Positions 1 through 8,045 are shown, counted from the stretch's first letter. The stretch: 33,070 nt of DNA from Desulfobacterales bacterium RIFOXYA12_FULL_46_15 (GCA_001799395.1 MGTJ01000175.1:1-33070); one strand, 5' to 3'. Translations and numbers: made by a program. The notes: generated by a model not told the origin, from the letters alone.

Positions 1-1
1 C

Positions 2-325
2 ATCATGATCCCCCTTGCCTTCATCATCGAGCGCCCTTTAAACCTTCACCCGACTGCAGTAACCTTTGCTGCTCTTTTCAGCCTCGCCGCCATATCCACG
101 TCCCTGGCCTATATTATTTATTTTTATGTGCTGGCCAAGGCCGGGGCCACCAATATACTTCTGGTGACCTTTTTAATTCCCGTGAGCGCTATTTTTCTCG
201 GCGTGATGGTTCTTGGCGAAACCCCCGGCTGGAATGCCTTTGCCGGTATGGGCCTTATCTTTGCCGGACTCATCTGCATTGACGGACGGCTTCTCACCTG
301 GAAAAAGAAGGTATCCGATGCATAG
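2..325 (+). CDS. EamA/DMT-family permease, C-terminal part (cut by window edge)
   Basis: Only the last ~107 codons are inside the window; the frame is open to the left edge, so the true start lies outside. The visible protein holds about three hydrophobic segments (residues ~18-40, ~50-70 and ~77-95 of the visible part). It ends with the arrangement usual for the last helices of EamA (drug/metabolite transporter) proteins: a 'LIPVSAIFLGVMVLGE' stretch, then a glycine-rich helix, then a short basic cytoplasmic tail. These inner-membrane carriers export metabolites or amino acids; the substrate cannot be told. No clear terminator follows; a weak CCGG-N10-CCGG-TTTT element lies at 347-368. Confidence 0.8.
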   Translation: MMIPLAFIIERPLNLHPTAVTFAALFSLAAISTSLAYIIYFYVLAKAGATNILLVTFLIPVSAIFLGVMVLGETPGWNAFAGMGLIFAGLICIDGRLLTWKKKVSDA

Positions 326-390
326 CAGACCCCTTTAAGTTCCTTGCCGGGTAAAACAAGCCGGTTTTAATGCTGTTATAAGGAGAAAAA

Positions 391-498
391 ATGCGGGTAG
401 TCGCACTGATCGAAAACACAAAGCAGGAAGGCAGGGGTGATCTGAAGGCAGAACACGGCTCATCCGCTGCCTGTGAATCCGTTCAGTGTTCAGGGTAA
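391..498 (+). pseudogene. 5' remnant of an MBL-fold metallohydrolase gene (35 codons)
   Basis: A short frame starts with ATG at 391, five bases after a strong AGGAG ribosome-binding site, and stops at 496-498. Its first ~23 residues (MRVVALIENT...LKAEHG) look like the N-terminus of the COG1237 type of metallo-beta-lactamase-fold hydrolases, which open with a 'VLVENT...LKAEHGLS' motif. The likeness ends right after AEHG-S; the remaining dozen residues are unrelated and run into the 3' end of the convergent sodN gene. I read this as the preserved start of a gene whose body was lost by deletion, with sodN now at the junction. It could also be a short translated leader. The family call is from memory of the motif. 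Confidence 0.5.
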
Positions 499-941
499 TA
501 GGGCAGCAGAGCCTCGATATCTTTTCTCAGGGTCTTGACGAATTCCATACCAGTGTTCTGCTTGGCTTCCATGGCATCCACAATCACCTTATGGTGGTTT
601 TCCAGACGCTCTGAATAGTCTTTTCCTCCGGGTTTGATTCGCTGGGTCAGGAAATAGTCACATACGGTTGAAATGATTTTCTGGGCATGGGCTTCCTTGT
701 TCATTATCCAGCGGACCAACTGGTTCTGGGATTGTGCATCTTTACTACTGCTCAATTCCTGGATCATCTTTATGGATTTTTCAATGGTTACCGTATCTTC
801 AAGCATGGACATCACACGGGCATGATCATTATATATTCCGCATGGAATTTGACAATGGGCATTTACCCCGGGGGTGTATGCGATAACGGATCCCAGTAAA
901 AAAAATACTGATGTAAAAAAGATTCTGATGTGGTTTTTCAT
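483..941 (-). CDS. sodN: Superoxide dismutase [Ni], exported form
   Basis: Ni-SOD converts superoxide to peroxide and oxygen with a nickel ion held by the N-terminal nickel hook. The hook is plain: residues 29-37 read HCQIPCGIY, giving His29, Cys30 and Cys34 as the His1, Cys2 and Cys6 ligands of the mature enzyme. Residues 1-28 form a Sec signal peptide: MKNH start, hydrophobic core ~6-21, cleavage after V-N-A. Cleavage there would free His29 as the new N-terminus, which nickel binding requires. The rest is the expected helical bundle for this ~120-residue family. I chose ATG at 941, not the upstream in-frame start at 1004, because AGGAG lies 6 bases before it and the signal peptide then starts correctly. 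No SodX-type protease gene is adjacent. The enzyme should work in the periplasm. Confidence 0.93.
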   Translation of the reverse strand: MKNHIRIFFTSVFFLLGSVIAYTPGVNAHCQIPCGIYNDHARVMSMLEDTVTIEKSIKMIQELSSSKDAQSQNQLVRWIMNKEAHAQKIISTVCDYFLTQRIKPGGKDYSERLENHHKVIVDAMEAKQNTGMEFVKTLRKDIEALLPYYPEH

Positions 942-1101
942 GGCAGTCTCCTGTTTATAATTGATTCGCATCAAACAATCCGAATCCTGAACATCTGCAT
1001 TCAAATGAGTTTATTTTTTTAAATGCAGAGAATCCAGGACAATATTGTGGTGTTGATTTTCTTTTGTTTATTTAGAAATAAACCGTCTGCCATCGTTATG
1101 C

Positions 1102-1121
1102 AATACATAAAGATATGTATT
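1102..1121. repeat. Perfect inverted repeat, candidate operator
   Basis: AATACATA and TATGTATT are exact reverse complements separated by AAGA. A TGCAAT/ATTGCA pair at 1099-1104 and 1122-1127 frames the repeat and partly overlaps its left arm. It lies ~160 bases before sodN and ~210 before htpG, so it could serve either. A metal-responsive regulator (Fur, Nur or NikR type) would suit sodN, but I cannot match the site to a known consensus. Confidence 0.4.
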
Positions 1122-1172
1122 ATTGCAGTCATCAGAAAAATCAAACAGATATAAAGATACTGCAGCCGTCAT

Positions 1173-1198
1173 GGCCGATGTGCGGCCTGCAATTTTTT
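1173..1198 (+). terminator. Short terminator-like hairpin
   Basis: GGCCG and CGGCC (5 bp, loop ATGTG) are followed after five bases by six T. The stem is short, so this is weak. If real, it would end a small + strand transcript from the sodN/htpG gap. Confidence 0.25.
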
Positions 1199-1257
1199 CA
1201 GACCGGATAGGGTTGTCCGGATACCTGCCGGTTTTGATTCTTCCTATGATGCACGCC

Positions 1258-1296
1258 TTGACATTTTTGATTTTGCCATAATTATTTAGGCAAAAT
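1258..1296 (+). promoter_or_regulatory. Candidate htpG promoter with overlapping 8-bp inverted repeat
   Basis: CTTGACA (1257-1263) carries a full -35 hexamer. The downstream AT-rich stretch has CATAAT (1277-1282) and other imperfect -10 candidates, none with ideal spacing. ATTTTGCC (1270-1277) and GGCAAAAT (1289-1296) form an exact inverted repeat with an 11-base spacer, placed where a repressor would cover the -10 region. CTTGAC with TGCCAT downstream also faintly recalls a sigma-32 heat-shock promoter, but the spacing is short. Confidence 0.45.
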
Positions 1297-1330
1297 TATT
1301 AACGTAAAATAACCGAAGACAGGAGTAACC

Positions 1331-3253
1331 ATGGGAACAAAAAAGACACGTAAATTCAAAGCAGAGGTGCAGCAACTTTTGCACCTGATTATCAATTCAT
1401 TGTATTCCAACAGGGAAATATTTGTCCGGGAACTGATCTCAAATGCCTCGGATGCAATTGACAAAGCCGGATTCAAAGAGCAGACTCAGCCGGAACTGTT
1501 TTCAGATGACAATGATTATCATATCCGGATATCCCTTGATCCTGAGAAAAAAACTTTCCAGATATCGGACAATGGTATCGGGATGACCCTGGATGAAGTC
1601 AATGAAAACATCGGAACCATTGCCCAGTCAGGTACTGCCGCTTTTGCGAAAGCCCTTGAAAACTCAAAGAAAGACAATCTCCTGACCCCGGAACTCATTG
1701 GTCAGTTCGGGGTGGGTTTTTATTCAGCTTTTATTGTAGCGGACAAGGTTGTACTCGAAACTCTGGCACCCGGTGAAAAACAGGGCGTCCGGTGGGAATC
1801 CGATGGTAAGGGATCTTATGTGGTAGAGGATATCGAGAAGGAAAAACGGGGCACAACCGTTACCCTTTTCCTGAAAGACCCGGAAGAAGGGGAGCAGGAT
1901 TTTACCGAAGAATACACCATCCGGCATATTGTCAAAAAACATTCGGATTTTGTCAGCTATCCCATTATCATGAATGTGGAGGCCAGCGACCCCATCCCTG
2001 AGAATGAAATCATCAAGGATTCAAGCGGCAAACCCATCGGTGATACGTTTCGGAAAATCAGGAAGGATGAAACCCTGAACTCCCGGAAAGCCATCTGGTC
2101 AAAGGCCAAGGAAGATGTTACGCCCGAGGAGCATGAAGAATTCTATAAACATATAAGCCATAACTGGGACAAACCCATGGAGGTCATCCACAAGCGGTTT
2201 GAAGGAGTGACCGAATATGATGTTCTCATGTATCTGCCGTCAAAGGCGCCTTTTGACATGTTCCGGCCGGAACGGAAGCACGGCATGCAATTGTACTGCA
2301 AACGCGTTTTTATCATGGATGACTGTAAAGAGCTTTTGCCTGAATATTTCGGCTTTGTCCAGGGTATTGTGGATGCGCCTGACCTGAATCTGAATGTGAG
2401 CCGTGAAATTCTTCAGGAGGATCGCCTGGTCAGAAATATCCGGAAAAATCTCGTAAAGCAGATTTTTTCCGTCCTTGAGGGCATGGAAAAGGAAAAATAC
2501 GAAGAATTCTTCAATGAGTTCGGCCAGGCTTTGAAAGCCGGTATCCCCACGGATTTTGAAAACAAGGAGAAACTGGCTGCCCTTTTAAGATATAAGACCA
2601 CAAAATCCGACGGCAAATATGTCACCCTGGATGAATACATCACCAATATGAAGGAAGGCCAGAAAGAGATTTATTATCTGACTGGTGAAAATCTGACCTC
2701 CCTGATCAATTCCCCCCTGCTTGAATCCCTGAAGGCCAAGGATTATGAAGTCCTTCTCATGGTGGACCCTATTGATGAATGGGTGACCCAGTCCTTGTTT
2801 GAATATAAGGAAAAGAAACTCAAGAGTGCGGAAAAAGGGGATCTGGACCTGGATAAGGTGGATGATGAAAAGAAAAATGAATATTCAGCACTTTTATCAT
2901 TCCTGAAAGGCAAGCTTGAAGACAAGGTCAAGAATGTGGTGGTTTCTGCAAGGCTTACGGATTCCGTCTCCTGTCTGTCCGGTGATGCCTGGGGCATGAG
3001 CGCCTATATGGAAAAAATCCTGAAGGCTTCAGGCCAGAAGAGCCCTGAGCAGAAAAGGGTCATGGAAGTCAATGTCAGCCACCCGGTTCTGGTAAAAATG
3101 AAAACCATATTTGAAACTGACACTACCAACCCGGTGCTCAGGGATTACAGCGAGCTTCTCTATGACATTGCCGTTATCAGCGAAGGCGGAAAACTTGATA
3201 ATCCGGCAAAATTTTCAAAACAGCTCGGTGATCTCATGGCTAAAACCCTATGA
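1331..3253 (+). CDS. htpG: Molecular chaperone HtpG (Hsp90)
   Basis: Cytosolic ATP-driven dimeric chaperone of the Hsp90 family that refolds and remodels client proteins. The N-terminal GHKL ATPase domain (~1-235) shows the catalytic Glu34 and nucleotide-binding Asn38 in the ELISNASDA motif, Asp80 in SDNGIGM, and the GQFGVGF loop around 124-130. The middle domain (~240-440) has the client/ATP-contact region, and the C-terminal dimerisation domain fills the rest. There is no C-terminal MEEVD, as expected for a bacterial protein. The 640-residue length is typical. The ATG at 1331 follows AGGAG by six bases. The stop overlaps the rimO start by 4 bases, so the two are translationally coupled. Confidence 0.97.
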   Translation: MGTKKTRKFKAEVQQLLHLIINSLYSNREIFVRELISNASDAIDKAGFKEQTQPELFSDDNDYHIRISLDPEKKTFQISDNGIGMTLDEVNENIGTIAQSGTAAFAKALENSKKDNLLTPELIGQFGVGFYSAFIVADKVVLETLAPGEKQGVRWESDGKGSYVVEDIEKEKRGTTVTLFLKDPEEGEQDFTEEYTIRHIVKKHSDFVSYPIIMNVEASDPIPENEIIKDSSGKPIGDTFRKIRKDETLNSRKAIWSKAKEDVTPEEHEEFYKHISHNWDKPMEVIHKRFEGVTEYDVLMYLPSKAPFDMFRPERKHGMQLYCKRVFIMDDCKELLPEYFGFVQGIVDAPDLNLNVSREILQEDRLVRNIRKNLVKQIFSVLEGMEKEKYEEFFNEFGQALKAGIPTDFENKEKLAALLRYKTTKSDGKYVTLDEYITNMKEGQKEIYYLTGENLTSLINSPLLESLKAKDYEVLLMVDPIDEWVTQSLFEYKEKKLKSAEKGDLDLDKVDDEKKNEYSALLSFLKGKLEDKVKNVVVSARLTDSVSCLSGDAWGMSAYMEKILKASGQKSPEQKRVMEVNVSHPVLVKMKTIFETDTTNPVLRDYSELLYDIAVISEGGKLDNPAKFSKQLGDLMAKTL

Positions 3254-4578
3254 TCATTTTCCTTGAGACCCTGGGATGCTCAAGAAACCAGGTGGACAGC
3301 GAGATCATGCTGGGAAAGATCGTGGCAAAGGGTCACACCCTATCAAGTGACCCGGCTGCGGCAGAGGTGATTATCGTCAACACCTGCGGATTTATATCAA
3401 CAGCCTCGGACGAGGCTGTTGATGTTATCCTGGAAATGGCGGAATACAAGAAAACCGGGGTCTGCAAACGGCTCATCGCCACAGGGTGCCTGGCACAAAG
3501 ATATAAGGATGATCCGGATCTGACGGCAACCTTGCCGGAAGTGGATGCGTTTCTGGGTACGGGAGCCTGTGAGCATATTGTGGAAGCCGTGGAAAATAAG
3601 GAAATAAAATCCTTCACCCTTTTTCCTGATCCCAATAAAAGAGCATTCCAGGATATTTCAGAACAAAGGCTGCTTCTTTTTGATCATTTTGCCTATGTCA
3701 AGGTGTCTGAAGGCTGCAACCGGAAGTGCACCTATTGTATTATCCCGAAACTCAGGGGTCTTCAGCGGTCAAGACCGGTCCGGGAGATTGTAAAGGAATC
3801 GGAAACCCTTGTTGAAAGGGGCGTCAAAGAGATTATCCTGACGGCTGAGAATACAACGGACTATGGCCGGGACATGAAAAACGGCAAAGGGTTTGACCAC
3901 GTGTTGTCGAGCCTTGCCCACAGCCTTGACAAAAAAAACGCCTGGATCAGGTTTTTATACACCCACCCTGAAACATTAACGGAATCCGTGATCCAGGCGG
4001 TTAAAAATCATCAAAATATCTGCTCCTATTATGATGTGCCCATCCAGCATGCCTCCTCCAGCATATTAAAAAAAATGGGGCGTCCCTATACGACAGAGGA
4101 TCTGTATACCCTGTTTGAAACCATAAAATGGATTGACCCGGATGCAACCCTTCGAACCACTCTGATTGTGGGATTTCCAGGTGAAACTGAAGAGGATTTT
4201 AAGACCCTGATGAAATTTATCAGAGATATCCGGTTTGATCATCTTGGCGTGTTCATTTATTCGGATTCAAAAGATTTGAAATCCCATCTGTTAAAGGATC
4301 ATGTCCCGCCCAAAATCGCAGAAATCCGCCATGACAGGATCATGGAAGCCCAGGCAAGAATTTCACAATCCATTAATGAGAACCATGTGGGAAAGGTGTT
4401 TGAGGTTCTTGTTGAAGAAAACCCGGAGCCTGGGGTGTATATCGGCAGAACCGGGTTCCAGGCCCCGGAAGTGGATGGGGTGACCTTTATTTATGCAGAC
4501 GGGCTTGAAATCGGGGCCTTTGTTAAGGTAAAGATTACGGATGCGTTTGAATATGATATTGCCGGAGAGCTTGCATGA
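3250..4578 (+). CDS. rimO: Ribosomal protein S12 methylthiotransferase RimO
   Basis: Radical SAM enzyme that methylthiolates an aspartate of ribosomal protein S12. The N-terminal UPF0004 domain carries the second 4Fe-4S site through Cys10, Cys46 and Cys80. The radical SAM cluster is C156-x3-C160-x2-C163 in [16 protein letters not shown] domain lies at ~378-442. RimO rather than MiaB is indicated by the ENTTDYG stretch, close to RimO's QDTT-x-YG, and by the IPKLRG and [12 protein letters not shown] context. The gene overlaps htpG and the next gene by ATGA at both ends, so it sits inside one operon. A 12-bp perfect inverted repeat is embedded at 3396-3423. Confidence 0.93.
   Translation: MIIFLETLGCSRNQVDSEIMLGKIVAKGHTLSSDPAAAEVIIVNTCGFISTASDEAVDVILEMAEYKKTGVCKRLIATGCLAQRYKDDPDLTATLPEVDAFLGTGACEHIVEAVENKEIKSFTLFPDPNKRAFQDISEQRLLLFDHFAYVKVSEGCNRKCTYCIIPKLRGLQRSRPVREIVKESETLVERGVKEIILTAENTTDYGRDMKNGKGFDHVLSSLAHSLDKKNAWIRFLYTHPETLTESVIQAVKNHQNICSYYDVPIQHASSSILKKMGRPYTTEDLYTLFETIKWIDPDATLRTTLIVGFPGETEEDFKTLMKFIRDIRFDHLGVFIYSDSKDLKSHLLKDHVPPKIAEIRHDRIMEAQARISQSINENHVGKVFEVLVEENPEPGVYIGRTGFQAPEVDGVTFIYADGLEIGAFVKVKITDAFEYDIAGELA
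3396..3423. repeat. 12-bp perfect hairpin inside rimO
   Basis: ATCAACAGCCTC and GAGGCTGTTGAT are exact reverse complements around a GGAC loop, within codons 49-58 of rimO. In mRNA this would be a very stable tetraloop hairpin. There is no T-run, so it is not an ordinary terminator. Confidence 0.6.
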
Positions 4579-5558
4579 CAAAGGATTTAAAAAAAAGAAT
4601 CATTGAGATGACGGCAGATGACCTTGAAAAGGTTGAAGCCGCCCTTGTGCATCATTTGAACCCCAATCTGGAACTGGTCCGTGAAATTGCCTCCCACCTG
4701 CTTTTCAGCGGCGGGAAGCGGTTAAGACCCCTTCTGATGATTCACAGTGCAAGGCTCTGCGGGTATTCCGGCGGATCTGAAATAGAATTTTCAACCATAT
4801 TTGAATATCTTCACGCCGCCACCCTTCTGCATGACGATGTGGTGGACAAAGCCGATACAAGAAGGGGAAAAAAAACGGCACATACCCAATGGCCGGCTCC
4901 GAAAGTTATTCTGACCGGTGATTTCCTTTTGGCCCTGTCCCTTGATCTGGCTTCAAGAACACAGCAGCCAAAGATTATTTCCGTTATTGCTGGCATTACA
5001 AGGGATATGTCCCAGGGGGAAATCAACCAGCTTGGAAAAAAGGGAAAGATTGATCTCTCTGAAACAGAATACCTTGATATCATTGAAAAAAAGACTGCAG
5101 TTCTGATCCGGGGAGCATGCCAGAGCGGCGCCATCCTTGCAAATACGTCCAAAGAAAGACAGGAAGCCTTAAGGCAATATGGGTTCCACACCGGCATGGC
5201 CTTTCAGATGGCAGATGACCTTCTGGATTATAGCGGCACAAAAGAAGCACTCGGAAAGGCTCCCGGGGCAGATATCCGGGAGGGAAAGCTCACCCTGCCG
5301 GTGATCCACAGCCTCTGCCATGCATCGCCGGAAGACAGGACCTGGATGGAGAAAATCATTACAGATACCGAATTTATCCCTGAGCAGTTTGACATGTTCA
5401 GGGATAAATTGGTCAGATACAAGGGAATCGACTATACCCGTAAATGTGCACAGGATCATGTCAAAAAAGCAACCCGGTGCCTGGACGGATTTGAAGAAGG
5501 GCCGTCCAAAGAACTTTTATGTATGATCGCGGAATATTCCATTGAAAGAAAGGTGTAA
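4575..5558 (+). CDS. Long-chain polyprenyl diphosphate synthase
   Basis: Trans-prenyltransferase that extends farnesyl/geranylgeranyl diphosphate with IPP units, most likely making the side chain of menaquinone. Seen in the sequence: GGKRLRP at ~47-52, the first aspartate-rich motif DDVVD at 87-91, and the second DDLLD at 214-218. The residues five and four before the first motif are small (Ala82, Thr83) rather than aromatic, which in this family goes with long products (heptaprenyl/octaprenyl, IspB/HepS type). The length of 327 is typical. The start overlaps the rimO stop (ATGA). The exact chain length cannot be read from sequence. Confidence 0.9.
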   Translation: MTKDLKKRIIEMTADDLEKVEAALVHHLNPNLELVREIASHLLFSGGKRLRPLLMIHSARLCGYSGGSEIEFSTIFEYLHAATLLHDDVVDKADTRRGKKTAHTQWPAPKVILTGDFLLALSLDLASRTQQPKIISVIAGITRDMSQGEINQLGKKGKIDLSETEYLDIIEKKTAVLIRGACQSGAILANTSKERQEALRQYGFHTGMAFQMADDLLDYSGTKEALGKAPGADIREGKLTLPVIHSLCHASPEDRTWMEKIITDTEFIPEQFDMFRDKLVRYKGIDYTRKCAQDHVKKATRCLDGFEEGPSKELLCMIAEYSIERKV

Positions 5559-5565
5559 ATTAAGA

Positions 5566-6816
5566 ATGTTTAAAAAATCAGGGATTGCGGTTTTTTTTGT
5601 TTTTTCCATCAGCCTCTGGGTTCTGGCCGGGCCGGTTTCTGCTGCCAGGGATTCAGGGACGTTCATCAGCGTGACCACCGGCAGAAGACCGGTGGTCAGT
5701 CACAATATCCAACAGGCAAAACAGGGCGCCATATCCGATGCTCTGGGGGCTGCGGTACAAAATGCCCTTTCCGATCTGTTAACGGCCCGGGTTTTAGCTT
5801 CCAGTCTGGATTTTCTATATAGCGAGATCCTGTCTCGCCCTTCAGATTTTATCATCGCTTACCGGTCCCTCAGTGAGATTGAACACAAAAATGCTATTCT
5901 TGTGGCCATAGAATCCAGGGTCAATCTTGAATTGCTTGGCAAAGCCCTGACAGATGCAAAAATACTGGATGCTGGAAAAGATAAACCTAAAATTATGTTT
6001 TTCATTTCTGAAAAAACACCGTCAGATGATATTCCCAGGCACTGGTGGGGCAAAGATCCGGTATCTGCCGCGTCTTTGTCGGAAGAGACTATTATCGCTA
6101 AAATGATCCGGAACAGGTTTATCCCGGTCGGTACAGGCCCGAAACATCCGGACGCTTCTTTTTATAATATCACCTTTGGTTCATTGAATGATATTGATGC
6201 GGCCCGGAGCCTCGGCCGGGAAATGAAGGCTGATATGATTATTTTCGGAGAAGCGGTTTCATCCTTGGCCACCAACCGGATGGGGGAAGAAAAAACTTTT
6301 GATGCACAGATCCTGCTTGACGCATATGACGTGAACACAGGTGAAAAAATTCTCAGTTCAAAGGTTCAAGCCGTGGCCAAAAGCAATACGGATGAGGACG
6401 GCCATAACCAGGCCCTTGTCAAGGCGGCAGACCTGTCGGCGGCAGACCTGGCTGAAAAAATCAATTCATACTGGAGCCGGAATTTGAGCAAGGAGCAATC
6501 CTTTGATCTGAAACTTACCGGAGATCATTTCCTTCCCCGGTTTATTGCATTAAAACAACGGCTTAACAATATACCGGAAATTGTAAGTATTTTGCAAAAG
6601 GAAATGGGATCAGGCAGTGCTCTTGTTCAAATCCTGTATAAAGGCAAACCGTCCCGGTTTGCCGATGCCGTAATGCTCAAGACCTTTGATTCGTTTGGTC
6701 TTGAAATTACAGAGGTAACCGATAGTCTTGTCATCATCCGGTTTATTGAAAAAGAAAAGGAGGATGCCCACCAGGGACCGGCATTGCCGCCTGAGGAAAA
6801 AAAGGTACAACCTTAA
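5566..6816 (+). CDS. Exported FlgT-like protein of unknown function
   Basis: A 416-residue protein with a Sec signal peptide (MFKK start, hydrophobic core ~6-21, likely cut after PVSA at 26). After it comes a helical segment (~47-130: 'QQAKQGAISDALGAAVQNAL', then an alternating beta pattern) like the N-terminal domain of flagellar assembly protein FlgT. A middle alpha/beta segment (~150-310, with ADMIIFGEAV and the NTGEKILSSKV strand pair) recalls the FlgT-M/CsgG-like fold. The C-terminal third is a degenerate repeat of that pattern. I do not recognise a named gene; FlgT likeness is by eye only. ATG at 5566 is preferred over TTG at 5542, which lies inside the preceding gene. Only 7 bases separate it from that gene, so it probably ends the htpG operon. 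Confidence 0.6.
   Translation: MFKKSGIAVFFVFSISLWVLAGPVSAARDSGTFISVTTGRRPVVSHNIQQAKQGAISDALGAAVQNALSDLLTARVLASSLDFLYSEILSRPSDFIIAYRSLSEIEHKNAILVAIESRVNLELLGKALTDAKILDAGKDKPKIMFFISEKTPSDDIPRHWWGKDPVSAASLSEETIIAKMIRNRFIPVGTGPKHPDASFYNITFGSLNDIDAARSLGREMKADMIIFGEAVSSLATNRMGEEKTFDAQILLDAYDVNTGEKILSSKVQAVAKSNTDEDGHNQALVKAADLSAADLAEKINSYWSRNLSKEQSFDLKLTGDHFLPRFIALKQRLNNIPEIVSILQKEMGSGSALVQILYKGKPSRFADAVMLKTFDSFGLEITEVTDSLVIIRFIEKEKEDAHQGPALPPEEKKVQP
5672..5698. repeat. 10-bp perfect inverted repeat near the 5' end of the FlgT-like gene
   Basis: TGACCACCGG and CCGGTGGTCA pair exactly around the loop CAGAAGA. The hairpin starts ~106 bases into the reading frame and has no T-run after it. Confidence 0.5.
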
Positions 6817-6832
6817 TAAAGATTAGTTTTTC

Positions 6833-6859
6833 TTGACACAAACAAAGTGTTTTGATAAT
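6833..6859 (+). promoter_or_regulatory. Promoter of the tRNA-Val gene
   Basis: A perfect -35 TTGACA (6833-6838) and GATAAT (6854-6859) are 15 bases apart; TAATAG at 6856-6861 would give 17. Transcription would begin some 5-10 bases before the tRNA 5' end. Confidence 0.7.
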
Positions 6860-6874
6860 AGAACATAACGCTTC

Positions 6875-6950
6875 AGGCGCGTAACTCAGTTGGTAGAGTG
6901 CTACCTCGACACGGTAGAAGTCAGCGGTTCAAATCCGCTCGTGCCTACCA
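6875..6950 (+). tRNA. tRNA-Val (anticodon GAC), with C33
   Basis: All four arms fold: acceptor AGGCGCG/CGTGCCT (one G-U pair), D stem ACTC/GAGT, anticodon stem CTACC/GGTAG, T stem AGCGG/CCGCT with TTCAAAT loop, discriminator A and an encoded CCA. The 7-base anticodon loop is TCGACAC, so the anticodon is GAC (6908-6910), reading GTC/GTT valine codons. The base before the anticodon, position 33, is C instead of the near-universal U. The gene has its own promoter and terminator. Confidence 0.88.
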
Positions 6951-6960
6951 GAAAAATCAA

Positions 6961-6994
6961 GGGCTTACGGGAAATAACCGTAAGCCCTTTTTTT
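6961..6994 (+). terminator. Rho-independent terminator after the tRNA
   Basis: GGGCTTACGG and CCGTAAGCCC pair perfectly (10 bp) around GAAATAA and are followed by seven T. It lies 10 bases after the tRNA CCA end. Confidence 0.95.
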
Positions 6995-7143
6995 GTGACT
7001 ACATATTCAAGCCCGGATCAAATATTTGTCTCATACCGGTATACTTCTTGCTGCCATTCATCCTGAGGATAACCGTTTTGTTTATTCATGGCGGATTATC
7101 AAGATAAAATGACCTGAAAAATTTAAAAGGGGAAGCAGAGTTT

Positions 7144-7971
7144 ATGGGTATCCATTTTGACAATCCCGTCCATAAATCAGGGTCCTTTCCGGTTTCTGGG
7201 ACGGTTCCGGAAAATAAAAGATTATCAAAAACAAGAATTTCCGAACCAGGCTCTTTTATCCGGTTTTTTAAAAAAGCTTCCGGCGGTTCTGTGGAAGAAA
7301 CATCTGAAACTCAGCCGGAATCTTCTTTAAAGGCCCGAAAAGCCTTGGAATTATACCACAGGATGGAGCTTGAGATGAATGAAAGCCTGCTTAGAATCAT
7401 GTCTGATGGCGAAGAGGAAGATAGGGCCAAGAATTCTTTCATGGCGGGTCAAAAGAATATCCTTCCGGGAAAAGCAAAAGAGGCGCCTCTTTTGTCAAGG
7501 ATCCGACAGACCATGTCAGAAACTGATCAGCCGAAGGTTCAACCGGCCGGCCTGATGGTTGAAAAGACAGCGAAAACCGGTATGAATGATTCAGGGCACC
7601 ATGATATTGATATGATTATCCAAAAAGCCGCCTCGCTCTATGGTGTGGATTCCGGCCTTATCCGGGGGGTGATTGAAGCGGAGAGCAATTTTAAACCTGA
7701 TGCAGTTTCGTCCAAGGGGGCCATGGGGTTGATGCAGCTTATGCCCGGGACGGCTAGGGAACTCGGAGTAACCGATCCCATGGACCCGGTTGAAAACATC
7801 ATGGCAGGGACACGCTATTTAAAAAAGCTTCTCAACCGATATGGCGGAAGCGTTCCCCATGCCCTGGCAGCCTATAACTGGGGGATGGGGAATCTGGACT
7901 CCCGCCGGAGCAGGATGCCTCTTGAAACAAGGAATTATGTAGCAAAAATCACCGGGGTCTCTTTTTCATAA
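7144..7971 (+). CDS. Lytic transglycosylase-domain protein (SLT fold), no signal peptide
   Basis: The C-terminal domain (~155-272) is a soluble-lytic-transglycosylase (goose-lysozyme-like) domain: catalytic Glu180 in the AES motif, the GAMGLMQLMPGTA signature at ~192-204, a DP-x-x-N-I-x-AG-x-x-YL segment and an AYN-G motif near 243. Such enzymes cleave the MurNAc-GlcNAc bond of peptidoglycan to a 1,6-anhydro end. The N-terminal ~150 residues are polar, low in structure and unassigned, with a charged helix at ~62-88. There is no signal peptide or membrane helix, odd for an enzyme whose substrate is outside the membrane; export through a flagellar or other secretion path would explain it. The ATG at 7144 follows a GGGGAAG site. 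It stands alone after the tRNA terminator. Confidence 0.88.
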   Translation: MGIHFDNPVHKSGSFPVSGTVPENKRLSKTRISEPGSFIRFFKKASGGSVEETSETQPESSLKARKALELYHRMELEMNESLLRIMSDGEEEDRAKNSFMAGQKNILPGKAKEAPLLSRIRQTMSETDQPKVQPAGLMVEKTAKTGMNDSGHHDIDMIIQKAASLYGVDSGLIRGVIEAESNFKPDAVSSKGAMGLMQLMPGTARELGVTDPMDPVENIMAGTRYLKKLLNRYGGSVPHALAAYNWGMGNLDSRRSRMPLETRNYVAKITGVSFS

Positions 7972-8045
7972 ACCCTATCAGACCGGTATAAAACAGACGG
8001 ATTGTCTTTGTCCTAAAGTGCCTGGCTAAAAGCCTTTCCCGGTGA

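Larger units (their letters stand above)
942..1330. promoter_or_regulatory. Divergent sodN/htpG intergenic region
   Basis: This 389-base AT-rich gap separates the two divergent starts and holds no convincing gene. It contains a perfect 8-bp inverted repeat with a 4-base loop at 1102-1121, a short GGCCG hairpin followed by six T at 1173-1198 that could end a small transcript, a TTGACA hexamer at 1258-1263, and an 8-bp inverted repeat at 1270-1296 just before htpG. It therefore probably carries both promoters and their operators. I could not pick a firm sodN promoter. Confidence 0.5.

Noticed and set aside
347-368. CCGG-N10-CCGG followed by TTTT after the EamA gene
   Set aside because: The stem is only 4 bp; too weak to call a terminator.
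1257-1281. Sigma-32-type heat-shock promoter for htpG
   Set aside because: CTTGACA is fine, but the -10 likeness is poor and the spacing about 10 bases, shorter than expected; kept only as a remark.
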